Shown one piece after another: positions 46,384-55,034 of a stretch of 64,000 nucleotides of DNA. Source of the DNA: Bacteroidales bacterium (GTDB lineage Bacteria > Bacteroidota > Bacteroidia > Bacteroidales > UBA932); contig JAFUZO010000078.1 in NCBI GenBank assembly GCA_017476575.1, positions 1 through 64,000 on the forward strand. The letters run 5' to 3'. The first letter of the stretch is position 1, and the number at the start of each line of letters is the position of its first letter. Made by a program: the position numbers and the translations under genes. Below the pieces are notes generated by a model that saw only the letters and a list, made by a program, of their open reading frames with translations, had not been told where the DNA came from and made no database searches.

Positions 46384-47655
46384 ATGAAATCAATCGATGT
46401 AGTCCTCGGCCTGCAGTGGGGTGACGAGGGCAAAGGCAAGGTAGTCGATGTCCTGGCCCCACGCTATGATGTCGTAGCCCGTTTCCAAGGTGGTCCGAAC
46501 GCCGGGCATTCCGTGTGCTTCAACGGTACGGGCTTCGTACTCCACACCGTCCCTTCCGGCATCTTCCGGCAGGGTTCTGTCAACATCATCGGCAACGGCG
46601 TGGTCGTCGACCCGGTCATCCTCATGGAGGAGGTCGCCCAGATCGAAGCAAACGGAATCCGTACCGGCGAAAAACTGAAAATCGCCAAGCGGGCCAGCCT
46701 CATCCTGCCGACCCACCGGATCCTCGACGCTGCCCAGGAGGCGAGCAAGGGCAAGTCCAAGATCGGTTCCACCCTCAAGGGCATCGGGCCGGCCTACACG
46801 GACAAGGCCGGACGCGCCAGCCTTCGGATCGGCGACATCAGTGCGCCGGATTTCAAGGAGCGCTATGCCACCCTGAAAGCTGCGCACCTGCGCGAAATCT
46901 CCAGTCTCGGGTACACCGAGTTCGACATCACAGAGTATGAGCAGCGCTGGTTTGCCGCTGTAGAGGCCATGACCCGCTTCGAGTTCATCGACAACGAGGT
47001 CGACATCAACCGCCGCCTCGACGAGGGGGCTACCGTCCTCGCTGAAGGAGCACAGGGCTCACTCCTGGACATCGACTTCGGGACCTATCCATTCGTCACT
47101 TCCTCCAGCACCCTCTGTGCAGGCGCCTGTACGGGACTCGGCGTCGCCCCGTCCCGCATCGGCCAGGTCTTCGGCATCTTCAAGGCCTACTGCACACGGG
47201 TCGGCTCCGGCCCGTTCCCGACCGAGCTCGACAACGAGACCGGCGATACGCTCCGGCGCATCGGCGGCGAATACGGAGCGACCACCGGGCGCCCCCGCCG
47301 CTGCGGCTGGCTGGACCTCGTCGCCCTCAAGTACACCGTGAAACTCAATGGGGCCACCGCGCTCATCATGATGAAATGCGACGTACTCAGCGGTTTCGAC
47401 ACCATCCGTGTCTGCACCGGCTACGAGATGGATGGCCGCAGCATCGACTGGTTCCCCTACGAGGCCGCCGACCGCCCCGTCACGCCCATCTACAAGGAGT
47501 TCAAGGGCTGGAAGGGCGACCTCTCCGGCATCCGGACCTACGACGCCCTCCCGGTGGAACTCAAAGACTACATTGCCTTCATCGAACGGTACACCGGCGT
47601 CCCTGTCAAGGTCATCTCCATCGGCAAGGACCGCGACGCGACCCTGTTCCGCTGA
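46384..47655 (+). CDS. purA: Adenylosuccinate synthetase
   Basis: A 423-residue GTP-dependent enzyme taking IMP to adenylosuccinate. GLQWGDEGKGKVVD, GGPNAGHS, LPTHRILDAA, KGIGPAYTDKAGR, GAQGSLLDIDFGTYPFVTSS and PTTGRPRR-type elements (GATTGRPRRCGWLD) are present. PurB then completes AMP. A 108-base gap precedes it, containing TATCTTTC at 46359-46366, one mismatch from a -7 box. Its TGA overlaps the ATG of the lipoate gene by one base. Confidence 0.96.
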   Translation: MKSIDVVLGLQWGDEGKGKVVDVLAPRYDVVARFQGGPNAGHSVCFNGTGFVLHTVPSGIFRQGSVNIIGNGVVVDPVILMEEVAQIEANGIRTGEKLKIAKRASLILPTHRILDAAQEASKGKSKIGSTLKGIGPAYTDKAGRASLRIGDISAPDFKERYATLKAAHLREISSLGYTEFDITEYEQRWFAAVEAMTRFEFIDNEVDINRRLDEGATVLAEGAQGSLLDIDFGTYPFVTSSSTLCAGACTGLGVAPSRIGQVFGIFKAYCTRVGSGPFPTELDNETGDTLRRIGGEYGATTGRPRRCGWLDLVALKYTVKLNGATALIMMKCDVLSGFDTIRVCTGYEMDGRSIDWFPYEAADRPVTPIYKEFKGWKGDLSGIRTYDALPVELKDYIAFIERYTGVPVKVISIGKDRDATLFR

Positions 47656-49478
47656 TGAAATACCTGGAACTGCCCCCTTCCCCGGAGCCCCGGAAACTAC
47701 CCTTCTACTTTGTCGTGGAAGAGTATGTCGCCACCCGTTTCAACGATGCCGGCTACTTCTTTGCCTGGCAGGTCCCCCCGACCGTGATGCTGGGGCGGAA
47801 CCAATTGGCCGACAATGAGGTAGACCTTTCCTTCTGCCGGAGCCACGGCATCGACATCTTCCGGCGCAAGAGTGGCGGGGGATGCGTCTTCGCAGACGAG
47901 GGGTGCCTCCAGTTCTCCTACATCGTCCCGGACGAGAGTCCGGCCGAGGCCTTCCGCCGATACATGCAGACAACCGCCGACGTGCTCCGTGCCGCTGGAG
48001 CGGATGCGGAGCTTTCGGGGCGGAACGATATCCTCATCGACGGCCGCAAGGTCGCCGGGGCCGCCTTCTACCGGACCGGGCGGCGGTGCGTCATGCACAA
48101 CACGCTCCTTTACAGCACCGACCTGGACCTCCTGGAGAAGGCGCTGACCCCGCCGATGGAAAAACTGGAAAGCAAGGGGGTGGCCTCGGTCCGCGACCGG
48201 GTCGGCAACGCCGGCGGGGCTGTCGGGCTCCCGATTCCCGATTTCATCGCCTTCGCCCGGAAGCAGGTCTGTGGCAACGAGGTGCGGCACCTCACCGAGG
48301 AAGACCTGGCGCAGATCCGTCTCATCGAAGGGCGGCTGGGCTCCGACGCCTTCGTCTACGGACACAATCCCCGCTATTCGCTCGTAAGGCAGCTGCATGT
48401 CCCCGACGTGGGGCGGCTGGAAGCCTTCATCGAGGTCAAAGGCGGACGGATCACCGACTTCGACCTCGCCGGAGACTATTTCCTCATCGGTGACCTGGAC
48501 AACGACCTGGTGGCCCGGCTCTCCGGCGTGCCGTTCAACCGGGAAGCCGTCACGGGTGCCCTTGCAGACATTCCCCTCCCCTCCATCATCCGGAATCTGG
48601 AGTCCGACGCTTTCCTGCGGCTCCTGTTCGGCCGGAAGCCGCATGTTCCGAAACCGGAATGGCTGAAAGTCAGCCTGTCCACGAACCGGACCTTCCGGGA
48701 AACCGAGGACATCATCGAACGGAACGGCCTCCATACCATCTGCCGCAGCGGGCTCTGCCCCAACCGGGGCGAATGCTGGCGGGCCGGCACGGCGACCTTC
48801 ATGATCGGCGGGGACATCTGCACGCGCAGCTGCCGGTTCTGCAACACAAAAAGCGGCCGTCCCCTGCCTCTGGACGCTACGGAACCAAGGCAGGTAGCCC
48901 GGTCCATCCGGCTCATGCATCTCCGCTACGCCGTCCTCACCTCCGTCGACCGGGACGACCTTCCCGATCTCGGAGCCGCTCATTGGGCCCGGACAATAGA
49001 AGCGGTGCGACGGGAGAACCCGGATACGCGGATCGAGGTCCTGATTCCCGACTTCCAGGGGCGGACGGACCTTGTAGACCAAATCCTCGCCACCTCCCCG
49101 GATGTCGTGGGGCATAACATGGAGACCGTCCGGCGGCTGACCCCGTCAGTGCGTAGCGCCGCCCGCTACGATCGCTCCCTCGACGTGCTCCGGCACATCG
49201 CAGAGGCCGGCTCTACCTGCAAGACCGGCTTCATGGTCGGGCTCGGCGAGACGGCGGACGAGGTCGACGCACTCCTGGACGACATCCGCGCCACCGGCTG
49301 CCGGTCCGTAACCATCGGCCAGTACCTGCAACCCACTTCCCGGCATCTCGATGTCGTGGAATACGTCACCCCGGAACAGTTCGACCGCTACCGCGCGACC
49401 GCCCTCGACAAGGGATTCACCCGCGTCGTCAGCGGCCCGCTCGTCCGCTCCTCTTACCACGCAGGGGAAGATTTTTAA
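47655..49478 (+). CDS. Lipoate-protein ligase A / lipoyl synthase fusion
   Basis: A 607-residue protein joining two enzymes of lipoylation in one continuous frame. Residues about 1-325 are LplA: FFAWQVPPTVMLGRNQ, RRKSGGGCVFAD, GRNDILIDGRKVAGAAFYR with adenylate-site Lys132, and a small C-terminal accessory domain to about 325. Residues about 331-607 are a complete LipA: auxiliary-cluster cysteines 363, 368 and 374 (CxxxxCxxxxxC), radical SAM cysteines 389, 393 and 396 (CTRSCRFC), VTSVDRDDLPD-like TSVDRDDLPD, and the terminal RSSY motif. Ligation of free lipoate or octanoate and sulfur insertion could thus occur in one polypeptide. No lipB is seen. It overlaps purA by one base. Confidence 0.93.
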   Translation: MKYLELPPSPEPRKLPFYFVVEEYVATRFNDAGYFFAWQVPPTVMLGRNQLADNEVDLSFCRSHGIDIFRRKSGGGCVFADEGCLQFSYIVPDESPAEAFRRYMQTTADVLRAAGADAELSGRNDILIDGRKVAGAAFYRTGRRCVMHNTLLYSTDLDLLEKALTPPMEKLESKGVASVRDRVGNAGGAVGLPIPDFIAFARKQVCGNEVRHLTEEDLAQIRLIEGRLGSDAFVYGHNPRYSLVRQLHVPDVGRLEAFIEVKGGRITDFDLAGDYFLIGDLDNDLVARLSGVPFNREAVTGALADIPLPSIIRNLESDAFLRLLFGRKPHVPKPEWLKVSLSTNRTFRETEDIIERNGLHTICRSGLCPNRGECWRAGTATFMIGGDICTRSCRFCNTKSGRPLPLDATEPRQVARSIRLMHLRYAVLTSVDRDDLPDLGAAHWARTIEAVRRENPDTRIEVLIPDFQGRTDLVDQILATSPDVVGHNMETVRRLTPSVRSAARYDRSLDVLRHIAEAGSTCKTGFMVGLGETADEVDALLDDIRATGCRSVTIGQYLQPTSRHLDVVEYVTPEQFDRYRATALDKGFTRVVSGPLVRSSYHAGEDF

Positions 49479-49487
49479 GAAAATCCC

Positions 49488-49517
49488 TTGGAGTTCCGGA
49501 GAAAAGTGTTACCTTTG
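49488..49517 (+). promoter_or_regulatory. tRNA promoter: TTG and TACCTTTG, 19-base spacer
   Basis: TTG at 49488-49490 and TACCTTTG at 49510-49517, 11 bases before the mature tRNA 5' end. A clean Bacteroidetes promoter. Confidence 0.7.
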
Positions 49518-49528
49518 CACTCCCATCC

Positions 49529-49603
49529 AGGGGCGTAGCTCAGCTGGTTTAGAGCGCTTCAGTCACATTGAAGAGGTCGTCGGTTCGAATCCGACCGTCC
49601 CTA
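49529..49603 (+). tRNA. tRNA-Val (anticodon CAC)
   Basis: A 75-base cloverleaf. Acceptor arms AGGGGCG and CGTCCCT pair with one G-U; the D stem is GCTC/GAGC, the anticodon stem CTTCA/TGAAG around the loop GTCACAT (U33, anticodon CAC), and the T stem GTCGG/CCGAC around TTCGAAT. The discriminator is A and CCA is not encoded. It has its own promoter and a following hairpin. A frame shift in the loop reading GTC (Asp) would break the U33 rule. Confidence 0.88.
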
Positions 49604-49613
49604 CTCCCTTCCG

Positions 49614-49640
49614 AGAGACCCTTGACGGGTCTCTTTCCTT
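49614..49640 (+). terminator. Terminator after tRNA-Val
   Basis: AGAGACCC (49614-49621) pairs with GGGTCTCT (49627-49634) around TTGAC, followed by a T-rich tail. It overlaps the final codons of the opposing ZIP gene by two bases. Confidence 0.65.
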
Positions 49641-50400
49641 ATCCCATCATGACGTCCAGGACCATCATCAAGGCAAAACCGGCCGCAAACCCGATCGTGC
49701 CGATGTTGGAATGCCTTCCTTGCGAGGCCTCCGGGATCAGTTCCTCGACGACGACATAGAGCATGGCGCCGGCGGCGAAAGCCAGCAGGTACGGCATAAC
49801 AGGCGTCACCAGCGAGGCTACAAGGATGACCAGGGCACCGCCGACCGGCTCCACGGCCCCGCTCAATGCCCCGATCCAGAACGAACGCATCCGGCTGTTC
49901 CCCGCTGCCCGCAGCGGCATCGAAATGATGGCTCCCTCCGGCACGTTCTGGATGGCGATTCCCAACGAGAGCGCAAGCGCCCCGGCCACCGACATGCCGG
50001 CCTCCGCATTCATGGCCGCAGCCAGCGCCACTCCGACAGCCATTCCCTCCGGAAGATTATGGATGGTCACGGCAAGGGCCAGCATCGTCGTCCGGGACAA
50101 GTGGCTCCGGGGGCCTTCCCGACCACCCGCCGGGTGGATATGCGGCGTGAGATAGTCGATAGCAAGGAGGAATCCGAATCCAGCCAGAAGACCGGCGGTC
50201 GCCGGCCCCGCCCCTCCTCCCAGCCCGATGCCGGGAATCAGCAGCGACCACACCGAGGCGGCAACCATCACGCCCGAGGCAAACCCCAGCAGCGCTTTCT
50301 GGAGCAGCGTCGACATCTCCTTCCGCATGAAGAAGACCAGGGAGGACCCCAGCGCCGTCCCGGCCAGGGGAATCATCAGTCCGATCAGAATGGCTTCCAT
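49639..50400 (-). CDS. ZIP-family divalent metal transporter
   Basis: A 253-residue inner-membrane protein with about eight transmembrane helices. ZIP proteins import zinc, iron or manganese. The metal-site motifs are TIHNLPEGMAVG and IAIQNVPEGAIIS, with a His-containing loop (TPHIHPAGG) between helices 3 and 4. The ATG at 50400 begins directly with the first helix; a longer reading adds 14 codons that overlap promoter-like DNA. A near-match -7 box (TTTCTTTG, 50412-50405) lies four bases before it. The metal specificity is not predictable. Confidence 0.9.
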   Translation of the reverse strand: MEAILIGLMIPLAGTALGSSLVFFMRKEMSTLLQKALLGFASGVMVAASVWSLLIPGIGLGGGAGPATAGLLAGFGFLLAIDYLTPHIHPAGGREGPRSHLSRTTMLALAVTIHNLPEGMAVGVALAAAMNAEAGMSVAGALALSLGIAIQNVPEGAIISMPLRAAGNSRMRSFWIGALSGAVEPVGGALVILVASLVTPVMPYLLAFAAGAMLYVVVEELIPEASQGRHSNIGTIGFAAGFALMMVLDVMMG

Positions 50401-50499
50401 ACTGCAAAGAAAGTGATAATTCTGCGGATTGTCAATCCCCAAGAATGAGTATCGGCCCCCATTTCCTGCGGAATGATGGGAGATTTCCGGAAAATTGTC

Positions 50500-50507
50500 T
50501 ATATTTG
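50500..50507 (+). promoter_or_regulatory. fabD -7 promoter box (TATATTTG)
   Basis: Exact TAnnTTTG match 21 bases before the fabD ATG at 50529. It lies downstream of an alternative in-frame start at 50445, which it argues against. Confidence 0.5.
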
Positions 50508-50528
50508 TACAATATATATTGTGACCTT

Positions 50529-51410
50529 ATGAGCAGAGCATACATCTTTCCCGGTCAGGGATCGCAGTTCCCGGGCATGGCCCGGCCGCTGTATGAACGC
50601 AGTACCGAGGCACGCGCACTGCTGGAGCAGGCCGACGACATCCTCGGTTTCCGCATCACAGACATCATGTTCGAAGGGACGGCCGACGATTTGAAGGCGA
50701 CGAAGGTGACCCAACCGGCCATCTTCCTGCACAGTGTCGTCCTCGCCCGTTGCTGCTCCCTGGAACGCCCCGACATGGTGGCAGGCCACTCCCTTGGTGA
50801 ATTCTCCGCGCTGGCTGCAGCCGGCGCCGTCGCTTTTGAAGACGCCCTCCGGCTGGTCGCCCTCCGCGCCGCCGAAATGCAAAAATGCTGTGAACTGGTA
50901 CCGGGTACCATGGCTGCCGTCATCGGGCTTCCGGCCGAAGCCGTGGAGACGATCTGCGACGGCTGCGGCGGTATCGTCGTACCGGCCAACTACAACAGCG
51001 AAGGCCAGATCGTCATCTCCGGCGAGAAGGAATCCGTTGCGGAGGCCTGCACCAAACTCAAGGAGGCCGGTGCCAAGCGGGCCCTTCCGCTCGCCGTCAG
51101 CGGCGCCTTCCACTCCCCGCTCATGGAGCCGGCCCGGGTGGAACTGGCCAAGGCCATCGAAGCCACGCCGTTCCTTCCTCCCGTCTGCCCGGTCTACCAG
51201 AACGTGACCGCCCTTCCGACCACCGATCCCGCCACCATCAAGGCCAACCTCCTGCGGCAGCTCACCTCCCCGGTACGCTGGACCCAGACCGTCCGCAACA
51301 TGGTTGCCGACGGAGCTTCCTCCTTCCTGGAAATCGGGCCAGGCACCGTCCTGCAAGGGCTCGTGCACCGCACCGCACCGGATGTCGAAGTCAACGGAAT
51401 ATCCGAATAA
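50529..51410 (+). CDS. fabD: Malonyl-CoA:ACP transacylase
   Basis: A 293-residue enzyme that loads malonate on acyl carrier protein for fatty acid synthesis. The catalytic pair is Ser88 in GHSLGEF and His195 in SGAFHSPLM; GQGSQFPGM opens the protein and EIGPGTVLQGL closes it. The start at 50529 follows the -7 box and matches the family N-terminus. It lies 23 bases upstream of nifJ on the same strand, so malonate loading and acetyl-CoA production may be co-transcribed. Confidence 0.95.
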   Translation: MSRAYIFPGQGSQFPGMARPLYERSTEARALLEQADDILGFRITDIMFEGTADDLKATKVTQPAIFLHSVVLARCCSLERPDMVAGHSLGEFSALAAAGAVAFEDALRLVALRAAEMQKCCELVPGTMAAVIGLPAEAVETICDGCGGIVVPANYNSEGQIVISGEKESVAEACTKLKEAGAKRALPLAVSGAFHSPLMEPARVELAKAIEATPFLPPVCPVYQNVTALPTTDPATIKANLLRQLTSPVRWTQTVRNMVADGASSFLEIGPGTVLQGLVHRTAPDVEVNGISE

Positions 51411-51433
51411 GTACATATAAACCTTCAACAATT

Positions 51434-54400
51434 ATGGCTAAAGAAAAGAAATTCATCACTTGTGATGGTAACTACGCCGCCTCCAACATCGCTTACCTCT
51501 TCAGTGAGCACGCGGCGATCTACCCCATCACCCCGTCCTCGACGATGGCTGAGAACGTCGACGAATGGGCTGCACACGGCAAGAAGAACCTTTGGGGCGA
51601 GACCGTAAGGGTGACCGAGATGCAGAGTGAGGGAGGTGCTTCAGGTGCCGTCCACGGTTCGCTCCAGGCCGGTGTCCTGACCTCCACGTTCACAGCCTCC
51701 CAGGGGCTCCTCCTGATGATTCCGAACATGTATAAGATTGCCGGCGAGATGCTCCCGACCGTCTTCCATGTCTCCGCCCGCGCGCTGGCCTCCCATGCGC
51801 TCTCCATCTTCGGCGACCACCAGGACGTCATGGCCTGCCGCCAGACCGGTTTCGCCATGATTGCTTCCGGTTCCGTCCAGGAAGCCCAGGACATCGCCGC
51901 CGTGGCCCATCTGTCCACCATCAAGTCCTCGATCCCGTTCCTGCACTTCTTCGACGGCTTCCGGACTTCCCACGAAATCCAGAAGATCGAGGCTCTCGAC
52001 GAGGATGCCCTCCGCGACATGGTCTCCACCAAGGCCCTCGCCAAGTTCCGCGCCCGCGCCCTGAAGCCCGATGCCCCCGTCACCCGCGGCACCGCCCAGA
52101 ACGGCGACGTCTACTTCCAGGGCGTCGAGACCCGCAACCAGTACTATGACGCCGTCCCGGACATCGTGGCCCGCTACATGGGCGAGATTTCCGAACTCAC
52201 CGGCCGCAGCTACCGCCCGTTCGAGTACTACGGCGATCCGGCCGCCGAGAACATCATCGTCGCTATGGGCTCCGTCACCGAGACCATCAAGGAGACCATC
52301 GACTACCTCGCCGGCCGCGGACGCAAGTACGGCCTCATCACCTGCCACCTCTACCGTCCGTTCTCGGAGAAGTACTTCTTCGCTGTGCTGCCGAAGAGCG
52401 TACGCCGCATCGCCGTCCTGGACCGCACCAAGGAGCCCGGTGCCCTCGGCGAACCGCTCTTCCAGGATGTCAAGACCCTCTTCCAGGGAAAGGACCAGAA
52501 TGTGCAGGTCTACGGCGGCCGCTACGGCCTCTCCTCCAAGGACACCACCCCAGCGCAGATCGTCGCCGTCTTCGACAACCTGGAGATGAAGGAGCCGAAA
52601 GGCGGCTTCACCATCGGCATCGTCGACGACGTCACCTTCCGCTCCCTCCCGATCAAGAACGAAGTTTCCATCGTGAAGCCGGGTACGGCCGAGTGCAAGT
52701 TCTACGGTCTCGGTTCCGACGGTACGGTCGGCGCCAACAAGAACACCATCAAAATCATCGGCTCCCACACACAGAAATACTGCCAGGCCTACTTCGACTA
52801 CGACTCCAAGAAGTCCGGCGGCTACACCTGCTCGCACCTCCGCTTCGGCGACCAGCCGATCAAGGCGCCCTACCTGGTGAACACGCCCGACTTCGTCGCC
52901 TGCCACGTGCCGTCCTACCTTCGCAAATATGACGTGCTGAAAGGCATCAAGGATGGCGGTACCCTCCTGCTGAACAGCCTTTGGGATGCAGAGGAGACCA
53001 TCAAGCAGATCCCGGACCACGTCAAGGCCGTCATCGGACGCAAGCATATCCGCCTCTTCATCATCAACGCGACCAAGATCGCGGCGGAGATCGGCCTCGG
53101 CAACCGCACCAACACCATCCTCCAGAGCGCCTTCTTCAAGATCACCGGCATCATCCCCTACGAGGATGCGGTCAAGTACATGAAGGACGCCATCGTCAAG
53201 AGCTACGGCAAGAAGGGCGAGAATGTCGTCAACATGAACTTCGCCGCTGTCGATCGGGGTGGAGAATACACCGAGATCGAGGTACCTGCCGAATGGGCTT
53301 CCATCTCCGCCAAGTTCGAAAACCCGGACAAGGACCGTCTCGCTCCGGCCTTCGTCAAGGAGGTTGCGGACATCGTCAACGCCCAGGCCGGCGACACCCT
53401 CCCGGTCAGCGCCCTGCTCCCCTACGCCGACGGTACGATGCCGGCCGGTACCTCCGCCTTCGAGAAGCGCGGTGTCGCCGTCAACGTCCCCGTCTGGGAT
53501 GCCGAAAAGTGTATCCAGTGCAACAGCTGCGCCTTCGTCTGCCCGCACGCCGCCATCCGTCCGTTCCTCCTCACCGAGGAAGAGGCCGCCAAGGTTCCAT
53601 CCGGCCTGAAACTCGCCCAGGGCAAGGCCAACCTCAAGGAATACAAGTATGCCATCTCCATTTCCGTCGCCGACTGTACGGGCTGCGGCAACTGCGTGGA
53701 CGTCTGCCTCGCCAAGCCGGAGAAGGCCCTCGCCCTCGACGCCTACATCGACAACGAGGCCGAACAGGCCAACTTCGACTATCTCCACAAGAAGGTCGGT
53801 TACAAGGAGTATGTGAACAAGTCCGCCAACATGAAGAACTCCCAGTTCGCCCAGCCGCTCTTCGAGTTCTCCGGAGCCTGCGCCGGTTGCGGCGAGACGC
53901 CGAACATCAAGACCATCACCCAGCTCTTCGGCGACCACATGATGATTGCAAACGCAACGGGCTGCTCCTCCATCTATGGTGCCTCCTTCCCGGCCTCGCC
54001 GTACTGCACCAACGCCGCCGGCCACGGTCCTGCATGGGCCAACTCCCTGTTCGAGGACGCCGCCGAGTTCGGCCTGGGCATGAAGATCGGCTCCGACCGC
54101 GCCCGGGAGACCGTCGCCTCCTACATGAAGAAGGGCCTCGAATGCGAATGCGCTTCCCAGGAGGCCAAGGCCCTCTTCGCCGAGTGGCTGGAAGCCCCGC
54201 AAGATGCCGCAGTCACCCGGAAGGTGGCCGACGCCCTCCTTCCGATCCTGGAGAAGTGCGACTGCGATGTCTACAAGAAGCTCTTCGAGTACCGTCACTT
54301 CATCCCGGCCCGCAGCCAGTGGGTCTTCGGCGGTGACGGCTGGGCCTATGATATCGACTACGGCGGACTCGACCATGTCCTTGCCTCCGGCGAGAACGTC

Positions 54401-54961
54401 AATGTCCTCGTCCTCGATACCGAGGTCTACTCCAACACCGGTGGCCAGTCCTCCAAGTCCACCCCGGTCGGCGCTATCGCCAAGTTTGCCGCCTCCGGAA
54501 AGAAGATCCGCAAGAAGGACCTCGGCATGATGGCCATCAGCTACGGCTATGTCTATGTCGCCCAGGTCGCCATGGGAGCCTCCCCGGTGCAGTTCTTCAA
54601 CGCCATCAAGGAGGCCGAGGCCTACGACGGTCCTTCGCTCATCATCGCCTACTCCCCGTGTATCAACCATGGTCTGAAGGCAGGTATGGGACTCTCCCAG
54701 AAGGAAGAGAAACTGGCCGTCGACTGCGGTTACTGGCATCTCTACCGTTACAACCCGGCCCTCGAAGGAACCGACAAGAACCCGTTCAGCCTCGACTCCA
54801 AAGAGCCCGACTGGACCAAGTTCCAGGACTTCCTCAAGGGCGAGGTCCGCTTCGCCTCCCTCTACAAGATGTTCCCGGACACGGCCCAGGAACTGCTGGA
54901 GAAGACCGAGGAGTTCGCGAAGGTCCGCCTCAGCACCTACAAGCGTCTTGCAGGCAAGTAG
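51434..54961 (+). CDS. nifJ: Pyruvate:ferredoxin (flavodoxin) oxidoreductase
   Basis: A 1,175-residue single-chain enzyme that converts pyruvate and CoA to acetyl-CoA, CO2 and reduced ferredoxin, the central anaerobic pyruvate route. All domains of the alpha-gamma-delta-beta fusion are present: N-terminal pyrimidine domain (YPITPSSTMAE), gamma domain (SDGTVGANKNTIKII), two ferredoxin motifs near residues 694 and 749 (CIQCNSCAFVCP and CTGCGNCVDVC), and the TPP domain with the third cluster (CAGCGETP near 816) and the GDGWAYDIDYGG motif. It ends in a strong terminator. It is distinct from the four-subunit VOR at 30845-33460. Confidence 0.97.
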   Translation: MAKEKKFITCDGNYAASNIAYLFSEHAAIYPITPSSTMAENVDEWAAHGKKNLWGETVRVTEMQSEGGASGAVHGSLQAGVLTSTFTASQGLLLMIPNMYKIAGEMLPTVFHVSARALASHALSIFGDHQDVMACRQTGFAMIASGSVQEAQDIAAVAHLSTIKSSIPFLHFFDGFRTSHEIQKIEALDEDALRDMVSTKALAKFRARALKPDAPVTRGTAQNGDVYFQGVETRNQYYDAVPDIVARYMGEISELTGRSYRPFEYYGDPAAENIIVAMGSVTETIKETIDYLAGRGRKYGLITCHLYRPFSEKYFFAVLPKSVRRIAVLDRTKEPGALGEPLFQDVKTLFQGKDQNVQVYGGRYGLSSKDTTPAQIVAVFDNLEMKEPKGGFTIGIVDDVTFRSLPIKNEVSIVKPGTAECKFYGLGSDGTVGANKNTIKIIGSHTQKYCQAYFDYDSKKSGGYTCSHLRFGDQPIKAPYLVNTPDFVACHVPSYLRKYDVLKGIKDGGTLLLNSLWDAEETIKQIPDHVKAVIGRKHIRLFIINATKIAAEIGLGNRTNTILQSAFFKITGIIPYEDAVKYMKDAIVKSYGKKGENVVNMNFAAVDRGGEYTEIEVPAEWASISAKFENPDKDRLAPAFVKEVADIVNAQAGDTLPVSALLPYADGTMPAGTSAFEKRGVAVNVPVWDAEKCIQCNSCAFVCPHAAIRPFLLTEEEAAKVPSGLKLAQGKANLKEYKYAISISVADCTGCGNCVDVCLAKPEKALALDAYIDNEAEQANFDYLHKKVGYKEYVNKSANMKNSQFAQPLFEFSGACAGCGETPNIKTITQLFGDHMMIANATGCSSIYGASFPASPYCTNAAGHGPAWANSLFEDAAEFGLGMKIGSDRARETVASYMKKGLECECASQEAKALFAEWLEAPQDAAVTRKVADALLPILEKCDCDVYKKLFEYRHFIPARSQWVFGGDGWAYDIDYGGLDHVLASGENVNVLVLDTEVYSNTGGQSSKSTPVGAIAKFAASGKKIRKKDLGMMAISYGYVYVAQVAMGASPVQFFNAIKEAEAYDGPSLIIAYSPCINHGLKAGMGLSQKEEKLAVDCGYWHLYRYNPALEGTDKNPFSLDSKEPDWTKFQDFLKGEVRFASLYKMFPDTAQELLEKTEEFAKVRLSTYKRLAGK

Positions 54962-54978
54962 ACCGGCCTGATTCCACG

Positions 54979-55013
54979 AAGCCGTGGCCCCGGAAAGGAG
55001 CCACGGCTTTTTT
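54979..55013 (+). terminator. Intrinsic terminator after nifJ
   Basis: AAGCCGTGGC pairs with GCCACGGCTT around a purine-rich loop, followed by six Ts. It separates nifJ from the convergent polysaccharide operon. Confidence 0.9.
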
Positions 55014-55034
55014 CGTGCCGTCCGGCCGCGAAGA

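Noticed and set aside
49529..49603. Reading the tRNA as tRNA-Asp (anticodon GTC)
   Set aside because: That reading shifts the anticodon loop so that position 33 is not U and the stem loses pairs; CAC fits the standard geometry.
49529..49603. tRNA-Val gene as an attachment site for a mobile element
   Set aside because: No integrase and no repeated tRNA 3' end occurs in the window.
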